From assembly GCA_963576785.1 (NCBI GenBank), contig OY756143.1, forward strand, positions 868,001-932,000: a stretch of DNA of 64,000 nt, given 5' to 3'. The position numbers and the translations under genes were made by a program. The notes beneath the pieces were generated by a model, which worked only from the letters and a program-made list of their open reading frames with translations, did no database searches and was not told where the DNA came from. Every line of letters starts with the position of its first letter. The stretch's first letter is position 1. Below are positions 9,800 through 19,805 of the stretch, in pieces. Source of the DNA: Chlorophyllum brunneum. Its lineage: Eukaryota > Basidiomycota > Agaricomycetes > Agaricales > Agaricaceae.

Positions 9800-12700
9800 A
9801 TATCAGTCTCTTCCTTATCTTGCTATATAATTTCATCTCTTACCTTTACACCCACTTCAAACCACTTACATATCCAAAAGAAATATATGAAATATTGTTC
9901 CCAAATCTATTATCCTCTGATTTAGAATCAGTCTTATCATTGGCTTACAAAAAAGTTGCTCACCACATTAAACCTGTTGCTACCATACTTCCTGAAGATT
10001 TTAGAATTGTTCATCATATCTCCTCTAACTCTCTTGAATCCCTTTCTATACTTCCTTTCCATGCTTCTGACTTTTCTCCTGGAGTCTGCTATACTCTCAA
10101 ACATAAAAATACTACACAAGTCAACAAAGATGGATTTTTATGGCCTAAGGAAGAAAAGTTAGTCCACTACCTTATCAAATTGCAGGAATTTGGTTTTGCC
10201 TAGTGCAAAGAGGAAAAAGAGAAGTTTTCATCAGAATACTTTGACCCAGTGATTATCCCAACAATAGAACACATACCATGGAGTCTCAAAAATATTCCTA
10301 TTCCTCCTCATCTTTGATCATATCATTGGAATATCAAGTTGAAGATTGTAGCTGGGGTTTATGAACTCTCAAATTCATCATATTAGTTACATTGGTTTTG
10401 TGTATTGAAGAAGGATAGAAAATCACTGCAACTAATGCATGACTTGCAGCCATTGAATGCTATTGTTGTCAAGGATACAAGTCTATCACCAGTTGTAGAG
10501 CAGTATGTAGAATCATTTGGTAGCCATGGCTGTTATGGTATGTTCAATCTGTTTGTCAGATTTGATCAGTGGGAACTTGCACAGAAATCTCACAACCTTA
10601 CTACCTTCCAATCCCCTCTTGGTACCCTTCATCTCACCTTGATTCTTATGGGATATACTAACTCCATGCAGATCCAATATGGTAACCTGACATTCCTCCA
10701 ACAAGATAAAATCCCAAATATTGCAGTCCTATTTGTCGATGATATCCCAGTCAAAGGGTTACCCACACACTATGAGATTGGTCCAATTGCTTCAAAACCC
10801 TGACTGAAAATCCCCTCATCTGCCACTTTGTATGGGAGCATCTACAAAATGTCAATCATATCATCCAGTATATTAAACATGCTGGTGGCACCTTTTTGGC
10901 TACTAAATCCCATATATATATTCCTGCTGCCATAGTCATTGGGCATCTATGCACTTATGAAGGTTGCCTACCTAATATAATACAAGTTCAGAAAATACTT
11001 GATTGGCTAATGTGCAAGTCACTTACCAAAGTTTGAGGCTTCCTTGGAACAGTTGGCACTATTCACATCTTCATCAAGAACTATGCCACCATCACTTGTC
11101 TGCTTGTTAGGCTCACCAGAAAGGATGTGGAGTTCAAATTCAAAGAAGAAGAGCTGTTGGCTATGGAAAAGCTTAAGAGAATAACAAGAAACTCACCTGC
11201 AATCTGTACCGTTGACTACTCAAGTAGCCATGAAGTTATTCTTGGAGTCAACACATCATTTATTGCTGTTGGATATATTTACTCACAGATAGGTGCAAAC
11301 AGAAAGTGCTATTCATCCTATTTTGGATCCCTCACTTTGTCAGATTGGGAGAGTTGGTATTCACAAGCAAAGCTTGAGTTGTTCAGTCTTTTTCATGCAT
11401 TGAAGGATTGTTGGATCTGGATTATTGGGGTCAAGAATCTTGTTGTTGAAGTAGATACCAAATACATTAAGGGTATGATCAACAATCCAGATGTTCAGCC
11501 CAATGTAACTATCAACTATTAGATATCTGCCATCCTTCTTTTTGATTTCCATTTTTGTCACATTCCCAGATACTTGCACAGCCCCAATAGCCTCTCGCAA
11601 TGCCCATACTCCCCAGATGACCCAAATGAAGAAGATGACTATGAAGGCTAGATTGACAGAGCAAATACATTCTTCTTTAAGTCTATCTCTTTCCTAGGGC
11701 AACTGGAGACTTAAGGTGACCTAAGTCCACCCCAAGATCTGATACCACAAGGCAATCAGAGTCTGCCCAGGTAGCTCAAATTATCAAACACATTTGGCAT
11801 CGAAGCTCTAAATGTGCCAACCTCATACCTCACCCAGCTTGTATCTAGTACAGTATATATACATCCTCTGAGGGAAATCATACCTGTCCCAGGTTTGGGT
11901 CGAAGACATACATCCCAAGATCAGGAATACACTGCTTTGGTAAATACAAGCCAGGGCAAACCTCAGTTACATCCTGCAGAGATTCCATGTTTGGAGAAGG
12001 TGAAAGTGAAAGATTCAGAGTTGAAATATGTTGAAGCATTTTTGAAGAATCCACAATAGTTAGATGAAGTAGGTGAAGGGGAGTTTTGCAAGCTCATTTG
12101 AATAGAGTCAGGCTTCTTCACAGAGGGCAATCAACTGGGGAAACAGGATGCAAAGATGAAGTATAAGCTGGTGGTAAGGAAAGATAGGTGGTTGGACTTA
12201 CTATGGCAAGTCCATAATGAGCTTAGGCACAAGGGAATCTTTATGACCCAAACTTGTCTCTTGGAACACTTCTGGTGGCCTTGTCTTAATGAGAATGTTC
12301 ACTGGTTTATCAAAACTTGCTATGAGTGTCAGATATGGTCAACACAACATATCTATATACTTCCAACCATCCCTGTTCCCCTCTCCCTATTTTGCAAGAT
12401 ATACATTGACACAATGTTCATACCAAAATCAAATGGGTTTCACTATGTTGTGCATGTGCATTATTATATCCAGAATAGTGAATACTGAGGCAAGAGAATG
12501 GACAATCACTTGGGTCATTCATATTCAAAGATATACTGTGTTGCTGAGGAGCAATTGAGAAGATTGTGACAGATAATGAACCCACATTTATTCAAGCCAC
12601 TGAGTATCTCTCTGAACACTACCATATCAACCATATCAAGATCTCACCTTATAACTCACGTGCAAATGGTCTAGTCAAACAGTATCATTTTGACATTTGT

Positions 12701-12880
12701 GAAGTATTAGTCAAGGCTGCTGAAGGGCAAAAATCAAGATAGACAGTTGTGGTGCCATCTGTATTTTGGGCTAAGCAAGTTTCCATATAGAAATCAACTA
12801 GGTACTCACCATATTACCTAGCACACAAAGTCGAGCCTCTCTTCCCGTTTGATCTTGCTGAGACAACTTATCTTACACTA
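9800..12880 (+). pseudogene. R1 reverse transcriptase, RNase H and integrase remnants
   Basis: The frames can be followed with breaks. RT fragments (10405..10803) contain LQLMHDLQPLNAI and LFVDDIPVKG. An RNase H-like segment (11127..11522) contains EEELLAMEKLK and LVVEVDTKYIKGM. The integrase zinc region (12156..12488) contains HNELRHKG, HFWWPCL and CYECQ. The integrase core is only faintly visible beyond 12540 (VTDNEPTF in a shifted frame). Numerous stops make this non-functional. Confidence 0.75.
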
Positions 12881-12930
12881 CCCCTCAGCAAGCCTATCCC
12901 CCCATCCCTCCTTTGACTCGTACCACTACC

Positions 12931-12956
12931 ATCGATTTCACAAAAAAGTCGATTAC
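12931..12956 (+). promoter_or_regulatory. Conserved 5' UTR hairpin of LINE-A
   Basis: ATCGA at 12931..12935 can pair with TCGAT at 12949..12953 across an A-rich loop. The same sequence (ATCGATTT, then AAAAAAGTCGATTAC) occurs at the matching place in LINE-B (36826..36850). It is one of the best conserved non-coding stretches of the 5' end; a role in transcription or RNA processing is inference. Confidence 0.4.
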
Positions 12957-14979
12957 ATGGTATTAGTCTATAGTACTAGGATACACAATGCCTGCGCTAC
13001 GTTCAAATCTCTCTCCTAGAGAGCCTACGCCAGACGGCGATGGGGAAGTCTTCAGGAACACAACACATGTTCCACCCCCGTCCATCTTCGTGGCTTCTCC
13101 AGCTTTGCTACCCCCAAGCATCCTGTTCCCTAGGACGCCTGTTATGACTGGGCCGTTCATACCTCTGAACCAAGCCTATAGCGACACCATCCCACTGTCG
13201 GTCCAAAGCAGTAGGCTGACTACACCTACCTCGGTCACTTCGAACCCTCTCCATGGCAAAGGAGACCAAACGATCCAGTGTGTCTCCAAACGGACGAGAG
13301 TCAGTGGAGACCAGTATTACTCAGGAGAAAGCTGGGCTGAGCAGGTCGAAGAAGAGCTCACACCCAAAAAGAAGGTCCAAGTCGAAGAGGACGAGGACGA
13401 ATCCCACGAGGACCAAAGAGAAGGTCCTGAAGAATTTTATGACGATGCTGTGAAAGAGGTCGGCAAGATCTCAGAGTGGGTGAAAGCCTGCAGCACTTTC
13501 AACATGAGTGGTGACGAAGGATTGGCGTTTGGCCAAGCATTCTCGGAACTGACGGAGACCTTGAGTAAGAAGGGATTGCTTAAAGTAATAGTCGATGAGA
13601 AGAAGAACAATCTCCAAGGTTGGTTGGGGAAGAATTTTGGTAAGTACACTGTCCACGCTGAGGGATCCCCTCCGCTGGACATTGCGCACCCCCCCCGCGA
13701 GGCCTCCAAAGGCCCCATACGGAAACCTGACGACGTCCACATGGAGGTCATAGAACACATTGTCACACCGGGTATCTCCATTGGCAATGACGTCGCTCAT
13801 TCAGGTATCTCCGATGATGACGTTCAAATGATCTCCAAAGTGGAGTTTAAGACCATGACTCACGGAAAGAAGAAGTGGGCCAGGAAACCGAGAACTCCGG
13901 CTCCAGTGAACCCCGGTCCGACCAAGACTGCCTCTACCACTGTGCCTGCCAAGGCCGCCAATACTCCGACTCCCGCGCCCAACAGTAAAAGAGCCAAGAC
14001 CAAGCCCCAAGAAGGAGTAAAGACCTCCTATGCCGCCGCTGCGGCAAAAAAGGGCAACAACGCTGCTTCTGCCGCAGCCTTCCCCACCAACGCTCGGGAC
14101 CCTCTTAAACTCTTAGAGTTTGTGAGTAAATTCCCTGAGCTATCCAATGAAAAAATTGTCGCAATGTACGACACTGCTTTCTCCACCCCTGCGAATCAAA
14201 AGCCTGTTAAGAAGGCCGGCATTATTTGCTCCACCCTCAATGGTCCCTCACGCAAACAGGTGATCATCCCTCTCCTCACCGGCCCCAGTGTTACCAACTT
14301 CGGGGCCATCATCGACTCCCTCAATGCATGCCTCATTGCAGAGAAGTCCAAGACGAGGGTCATCGCCACCTCGCAGGGTAAGTTGGGCCTTATGGTCCAC
14401 ACCTCGGAGGTGTTGACCCCCACTGAGCTCGATGTCATCAAGGCGTGGCTCAAAGAGAAATTCAGAGGAATCACCTTGGGTGATGCATCCCTCCCGAAGT
14501 CCAAATCGTTCATGAAAGTCACGGACGTCAGTTATATAACCCCCTGAGGACAAATCCTCACCGAAGCTGATGTGGTATCCAGTGTCCGGAGTTCAATCCA
14601 CTCAGATACCATCCAATTCGCGTCGCAACCCTGCATTTGACGCAATTCAAAACACTTGGACACCTGTACGGTGTGGTTCAAAATATGGGACTCTAAGGCG
14701 GGGTCCAACTTGGCAAAGATCGAGGACAAGTTCCTCAACATTTTTGGAGGGCTCTTCCGTATCAGGAAGGCAACTGCAAACCTGGGAGTGCCATTCTGCG
14801 GCAAATGCTGTCGATGGGGTCACCCCCTAGTACGCTGCCGAGCGAGGCTTTTCACTTGTGCGCACTGTAAGGGGCCGCATTCCACCACCAACCACCGATC
14901 ATTTGCCCACTGTTGCAAGGGCAATGATAAGGCCAACCCGCCCATTGCAGCTACCCCTCTCAGAGAACCATGCCCCCAC

Positions 14980-15279
14980 TGTTACGACCTTAGTCTCTGA
15001 CTCAGGTTGCAAGCCTTTGGATAAAGGAAAGGAAGTAGAGAAGGGAAGAAGGGATGATACGATTGGTAAAGTGTAAGGAATACATCAAGTATTACTACAC
15101 TTTATATACTAGTGGTAGAGGCTAATAATAAGGGAGTCGAGTAACGGAGTCAGAGGAGAGGAGTAGAACGAGTCAGGTAGGAGGCACAGCCTCTAGGGTA
15201 ATACAGGAGATGAAACAAGTATGAGAGTACACGAGGTAATGGGCACATGATGGGAATGAACGGTCTATGATTCGTAACA
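14980..15279 (-). repeat. 3' LTR of G2
   Basis: A 300-bp LTR with ends TGTTACGACC and TTCGTAACA, identical to 21171..21470. It follows the polypurine tract GAAAGGGAGGTAT (15292..15280, minus), which primes plus-strand DNA synthesis in this class of element. Confidence 0.96.
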
Positions 15280-15389
15280 ATACCTCCCTTTCAAGCTTCA
15301 TGTCCTCATGATACGTATTACTGTAAAGGTCCTTTGTAAGATAGAACATATGGAATTTGTTAAAGTTTAAGAAAACCCGACGAGTGTTT

Positions 15390-16226
15390 TTACTCGTTCA
15401 TAGGTACGGCCGCTCCCAGAGCTCTGGCCAAGTCCTTCTTGTTTCCTCCAATGAGAGGTGTCTTGTCAACACGTCGTAAACCAATCCAGAGGGGTGCGTG
15501 TGGTGGTCCTTCTTTAAACAGGAAGTGGGTGTGGTTGTTGTACGTAGTGTTGTCGTTGGTGTGATTGCTTAAAAGTTTGTACACGATCTCTTTCCAATAA
15601 TCGTTGTCCTTTTCTCCTTCTGATTTCAAAGTGTTATATCCTGTCGGCGGGTGGAAAGTCATGGGTGTGATGGGGGGTACTACCGTGGTGAGTATGGTTT
15701 GGAGGTGAGCGACTTCCTCTTCGATGTCGGGGTGGAGTAGCTGGTCGGCGGCGGTTCTTTCTTGCGTCTTTTGTTCGCATGTGTGGCAGATGTGGTGTTG
15801 GATGGGGAATGGGTCGTTACTAACGAGTAGTCGATTAACGATGTGGTGGGAGAGGTTGTCTGTGCTTCTGGATTCGTACGTATTGAGTCGTTCGGCTAGG
15901 GCTACAAGGATACTGTGCATCCGAGCTCGTATGTTGGAGATAACGAGGAGTTGCAAGTCGTCGTTAATCTCGTACAAGTGTCTCTCCAGTTGGTCTCTCC
16001 TTCCTTCGTTGATGATGAACTGATTGAGTCTTGGAGTGGCGTCGGATAAGGTGTCCATAATTTTCGAGGCTCCTTCTTGGGTTGCTTTTACTGCTGCTCC
16101 CAGTAGTATTATGGTGTCGACTAGGGTTTCTCCTTCTACGATTTCTTCCTGGTTGGTCCTTTCTGGGACGAGTTCTTCAAATTCTGCGAGGTAGGGGTAT
16201 GGGGTAAGTTGGCGTTCGGCGGGCAT
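15390..16226 (-). CDS. ORF3 of G2: conserved extra ORF downstream of pol, unknown function
   Basis: A 278-codon ORF lies in the position where some gypsy elements carry env. It starts at the ATG at 16226 (MPAERQLTPYPYL); an upstream in-frame TAA rules out fusion with pol. It is similar to ORF3 of G1 over its full length and more distantly to ORF3 of G4 (50380..51258) and G3 (33171..33556). The shared C-terminal core includes a YW-E-I segment and HAP(L/F)WIG. Residues 1-150 look helical; a CHTCEQ pair lies near residue 150. I see no signal peptide, transmembrane segment, zinc-finger set or nuclease motif. Function unknown; an accessory role in particle assembly, targeting or host interaction is only a guess. 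Confidence 0.85.
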   Translation of the reverse strand: MPAERQLTPYPYLAEFEELVPERTNQEEIVEGETLVDTIILLGAAVKATQEGASKIMDTLSDATPRLNQFIINEGRRDQLERHLYEINDDLQLLVISNIRARMHSILVALAERLNTYESRSTDNLSHHIVNRLLVSNDPFPIQHHICHTCEQKTQERTAADQLLHPDIEEEVAHLQTILTTVVPPITPMTFHPPTGYNTLKSEGEKDNDYWKEIVYKLLSNHTNDNTTYNNHTHFLFKEGPPHAPLWIGLRRVDKTPLIGGNKKDLARALGAAVPMNE

Positions 16227-16327
16227 GGTGTATTGTAGAGATAGTTGGCAAAGTTAAGGGTGAAGTGAATACCACGAGTGATGCGATGAGTGTAGTGGTT
16301 ACTTGAGATGCGAGGTTTGCTGTTCAT
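16136..16327 (-). CDS. Short ORF linked to pol by an ATGA overlap (G2)
   Basis: The frame is 63 codons long. Its ATG (16327..16325) overlaps the pol stop TGA (16326..16324) in the sequence ATGA, and its 3' half overlaps the start of ORF3 in a different frame. The same ATGA junction is kept in G1, G3 and G4. Stop-start overlaps of this kind drive coupled termination-reinitiation in some LINEs and fungal viruses, so the short ORF may carry ribosomes from pol towards ORF3. Whether the peptide itself matters is unknown. Confidence 0.5.
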   Translation of the reverse strand: MNSKPRISSNHYTHRITRGIHFTLNFANYLYNTPCPPNANLPHTPTSQNLKNSSQKGPTRKKS

Positions 16328-19300
16328 AATTGCTGTTTTTTACCTCCCCTTTTTATAGGTTTCGTCCTCGAAATCTTGCTTATGAATTCTTGTACTGCTT
16401 CCTTGGCGTTGTCTAAGTTTGTTTCGTTTTCCCATGTATCTTCTTCGGACGTATATCCTTTCCAGTGTATTAGGTACTGTTTTTGTTTCCCTTTCATGCG
16501 GTGTCCTCGGACTTCGTCTACTTCGTAGTGTTCTTCATCGTTAACTATCTCGGGGATCGGTGGTGGCGGAGTGCGCTGGCTGTCATACTCGGGGTTGTGA
16601 TAGGGGGAAAGTAGTCTGCTGTTGAATACGTCGTGTATTGCCCATGTTTCAGGTAGCTCCAGGCGGTAGCTTGTTTCGCCTATTTTTTCCTTTACTCGGA
16701 ACGGTCCGTATCTCTTGTGATCTAATTTTTTCGTTGGTCTTGTTGTCCTAATATTGTCTGCTTCCAGCCAAATTTGGTCTCCTGTTTGGTACTCGTGTTC
16801 TGGCTTTGTGCTGTTTCGCTTTTCCATCTGTATCTGGTTTTGTTGGAGCATTTTGATCGTTGCTTGGCGTATGTCCTGCAGTTCTTGTATTCTTTCCGTG
16901 ATTGCTGGAGCCTTGATCTCATTTGAGATGTCGCCCTTCCATGGGTGTCGTCCGTATACTATCTGGAACGGTGAATGTCCTGTGGCACTATGTGTTTTAT
17001 CGTTATACTGGAATTCTGCCGTGCTGAGCCATTTCTTCCAGTTGTTCTGTGCGTGATTGATTACATTTCTGAGGTAGGTCTCAACCTCTTGGTTGATGCG
17101 CTCCGTTTGACCGTCTGTTTGTGGATGGTATGCCGTGGATAGGTTTCGTTGGGTGCCGGTTGCTTTGCAAAGTTCCGCCATGAATTTTGATGCGAACTGT
17201 GGGCCTCTGTCACTGATGATCCTGCGTGGTATCCCATGTTGTCTCCATATGTCGTCCCGATATATATCTCCTAGCTCCTCGGATGATAGGGTGGTGTTAA
17301 CTGCTCGTAGTCTGATCATTTTGCTAAAACGATCAACGATGACAAGTATCGCGTCGTATCCCTCCGATTCTGGCAGTGGTCCTATCATGTCGATTGATAT
17401 CTCTTCCCATGGTCCGGTGGGTATTGGTAACGGATGGAGGTGTGTGGTAGGTCGTGTTCTGAGTATTTTATTTCTCTGACATGTGTCACATCCCTTGATG
17501 TATCGTTTAACATCGTTACGCATTTGTGGCCACCAATATGTCCTTTTGAGGAGTTCGATCATTCTGTGTTGTCCCGGGTGTCCTACGTCCGTTTTGTCGT
17601 GGTGTTGTTGGAGTATTTCTTGGCGTAATTCGGTGTTTGGTGGTACGTATATTCTTCCTTCGAAGATGGGTAATCCATCAGTTTCCCATATCTCCTCTGG
17701 TCGTTTCTCCTTTTCTTTTAACCATTGTGTTTCTCTCCTCTGCTCCTTTCGCAGTCGGTGTTTCAGGTCTTCTTCTCCCGATATATCCCACATTTGTCTG
17801 ATCTCGGTGGTAGTGTTGTCGAATAAGTGGTCGGGTAATAGCGTGATATCTGTGTTGTCTCTGGTTGTGTCCGTTTTCGTTAGTCTTGATAACACATCTG
17901 CTTTTGTGTTTGTTTTTCCGGGTATGTGTTTTAACGTGTAGTGATATTCCTGTAGTTCCAGTTGCCATCTCGCCTGTCGTCCTGTGAGTTGTTGCGGTTT
18001 CCTAAAGTATTCCAAGTTCTTGTGGTCCGTCCATATCTCGAATGGTTTGTCGGCGTCGAGTAGATATTGTCTCCAAGTTTTGACCGCTTCTCGGATTGCC
18101 AATAGTTCTTTGTCATAGATCTGGTAATTTCGTTCTGCCGGTGTCATTGTTCTCGAGTGGAATGCGATTGGGTGCCACTGGTTATCTTGGTCTTGTGATA
18201 ATACCGCTCCTACTCCGTACCCTGATGCGTCTACCTCCACTCTATATTGCCCTTTATCTCGGGGCATCGCTAGTACTGGTTCGCTCGTGATTTTCTTCTT
18301 GATTTCTTCGAACGCTTGTTGTTGCCGTTCTGACCATGACCATTGTGCGTCTTTCTTCTTGAGTTCATGTAGTGGTGTTGCTATGTTACTGAAGTCTTGT
18401 ATGAATCGTCGGTAGAAATTTGCAAAGCCGAGGAATTTTTCGACGTCCTTCACGGATTTGGGTGTTGGCCATTCCCTTACTGCTTTCACCTTCTCTTCCT
18501 CCATTTTAACGCTGCCCTGTCCTACCACAAATCCCAGTATGGGTATTTCTTTCGCGTCGAACATACATTTTGATCGTTTGAAGTATAGCTGGTGTTTGGC
18601 TGCAATGTCTAAGAACCGTGTCGTTCTTTTCTCGAGTTCCTCCTGTGTGGTCCCTGGAATGACGAAATCGTCCATGTAGTTGACAAGCGTCCCTTCATGT
18701 AATAGTTCTCGGAATATCGTGTTCATCATTCTTTGGAAGGTTGCCGGTGAATTGCTCATTCCGAAGAACATGACCGTAGGTTCAAATAATCCGTTGTTTG
18801 TTACGAACGCTGCCTTCCATTCGTCTCCTTTCCTGATTCGGACGTTGTTGTATCCCCAAATGATGTCGAGTTTATTAAACACTTTTGCGCCCTTTAGTCG
18901 GTCTAACACCTCGCTTATAAGTGGTAGTGGCGTTTTATCTTTGATGGTGTGTTCATTCAGCTTCTTGTAATCTTGTACCAGGCGTTTTGTTCCGTCTTTC
19001 TTTGGTATAAAGAAGCATGGGGTGGCGTAGGGGGATTGTGATGGTCTGATACGTCCTGAGGCGAGGTTTTCGTCAAGGAATTTTTGTAGTTCCTGTTTTT
19101 CCGTTATTGTCATTGGGTAAACTTTGGACTGTAGTACCGGGGGTGCGTCTTCTGACAGATTTATCTCGTGGTCCCATACCGTGTGTGCGGGTAGATTATC
19201 GAAGTTCTTTTTGTTGAATAGATGGGTGTACTGTCGGAGGTATGGTGGTAGATCTTCATCGTCCGTCCGGTCCGCCTTTTTTTCTTCAATGTGTTCCTTG

Positions 19301-19746
19301 ACTGTCCGTATTTTCTCGTTGAACCGTATGTTGCTATGTGATATTTTGCAATCTTCTGGACATCTCGTGAATCGTATGACATGATTGTTCCAATCGATTT
19401 CCGGGTTATGTTTAACCAGCCAATCGTGTCCCAGGTATAAGTCCGCGCTTTCTAATTGTGTTACTAGAGCGTCGATTTGTTCCGTGTGGTTGCCGTTGTT
19501 TAGTACCAATTGTGCTTTGTCTGTTATTTCCCCCTTTCTATTCTCCGTTCCGTCGGCGTTGATTACTTTGATTGGGGTTTCCAGGGCTCTAGTCGGGATC
19601 TGTTCTTTTTCTACTGTTCGTTGTGCTATGCATGTATGGGTGCATCCAGAGTCTACCAGAGTTGTAATTGATTTGCGTCCTTTTCTTGTTTGGATTGTTG
19701 AGTCGAGGAGAAGTTCGCGCGTAGAGTTTCGTTTTTGGGGAATCAC
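16324..19746 (-). CDS. G2 pol polyprotein: protease, RT, RNase H, integrase, chromodomain
   Basis: A 1140-codon intact frame. Protease motif TTLVDSGCTHTC (catalytic Asp near residue 32). RT spans about 200-400 with YMDD at 357-360. RNase H is about 500-620 (VDASGYG, Asp near 506). The integrase zinc region is about 715-756 (HPGQH, then CDTC), and the DDE core has Asp near 786, Asp near 846 (ISDRGPQF) and Glu near 882 (QTDGQTERINQE). The C-terminal chromodomain has HWKGYTSEEDTWE. This is the Ty3/gypsy chromovirus order. The frame is -1 relative to gag and is open about 48 nt back into gag. The codon at 19746 is GTG and no ATG is evident at the start, so expression as a gag-pol fusion by -1 frameshifting is likely. 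Confidence 0.95.
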   Translation of the reverse strand: MIPQKRNSTRELLLDSTIQTRKGRKSITTLVDSGCTHTCIAQRTVEKEQIPTRALETPIKVINADGTENRKGEITDKAQLVLNNGNHTEQIDALVTQLESADLYLGHDWLVKHNPEIDWNNHVIRFTRCPEDCKISHSNIRFNEKIRTVKEHIEEKKADRTDDEDLPPYLRQYTHLFNKKNFDNLPAHTVWDHEINLSEDAPPVLQSKVYPMTITEKQELQKFLDENLASGRIRPSQSPYATPCFFIPKKDGTKRLVQDYKKLNEHTIKDKTPLPLISEVLDRLKGAKVFNKLDIIWGYNNVRIRKGDEWKAAFVTNNGLFEPTVMFFGMSNSPATFQRMMNTIFRELLHEGTLVNYMDDFVIPGTTQEELEKRTTRFLDIAAKHQLYFKRSKCMFDAKEIPILGFVVGQGSVKMEEEKVKAVREWPTPKSVKDVEKFLGFANFYRRFIQDFSNIATPLHELKKKDAQWSWSERQQQAFEEIKKKITSEPVLAMPRDKGQYRVEVDASGYGVGAVLSQDQDNQWHPIAFHSRTMTPAERNYQIYDKELLAIREAVKTWRQYLLDADKPFEIWTDHKNLEYFRKPQQLTGRQARWQLELQEYHYTLKHIPGKTNTKADVLSRLTKTDTTRDNTDITLLPDHLFDNTTTEIRQMWDISGEEDLKHRLRKEQRRETQWLKEKEKRPEEIWETDGLPIFEGRIYVPPNTELRQEILQQHHDKTDVGHPGQHRMIELLKRTYWWPQMRNDVKRYIKGCDTCQRNKILRTRPTTHLHPLPIPTGPWEEISIDMIGPLPESEGYDAILVIVDRFSKMIRLRAVNTTLSSEELGDIYRDDIWRQHGIPRRIISDRGPQFASKFMAELCKATGTQRNLSTAYHPQTDGQTERINQEVETYLRNVINHAQNNWKKWLSTAEFQYNDKTHSATGHSPFQIVYGRHPWKGDISNEIKAPAITERIQELQDIRQATIKMLQQNQIQMEKRNSTKPEHEYQTGDQIWLEADNIRTTRPTKKLDHKRYGPFRVKEKIGETSYRLELPETWAIHDVFNSRLLSPYHNPEYDSQRTPPPPIPEIVNDEEHYEVDEVRGHRMKGKQKQYLIHWKGYTSEEDTWENETNLDNAKEAVQEFISKISRTKPIKRGGKKQQL

Positions 19747-19805
19747 GTATCGTCTATTGTGTGATGAAACAGAAACTCTAGTTTTAATGGCTCGCGGGTT
19801 TGCGC

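Larger units (their letters stand above)
9150..12901 (+). mobile_element. R1: old Ty3/gypsy relic, 5' part
   Basis: A heavily decayed plus-strand gypsy element holds, in order, a retropepsin region (9277..9666), RT (~10330..10803), RNase H (11127..11522) and integrase (~12156..12880). It is interrupted at 12901 by LINE-A and resumes at 26186. Stops are frequent and several frame changes are needed. The RT signature LFVDDIPVKG belongs to a gypsy lineage common in agaricomycetes and distinct from G1-G4. The 5' LTR and gag are not present; the left flank is the G3/G4-type LTR remnant. Confidence 0.82.

Noticed and set aside
15390..16226. ORF3 as a retroviral-type envelope
   Set aside because: No signal peptide, membrane anchor or cleavage site; a polar helical protein.
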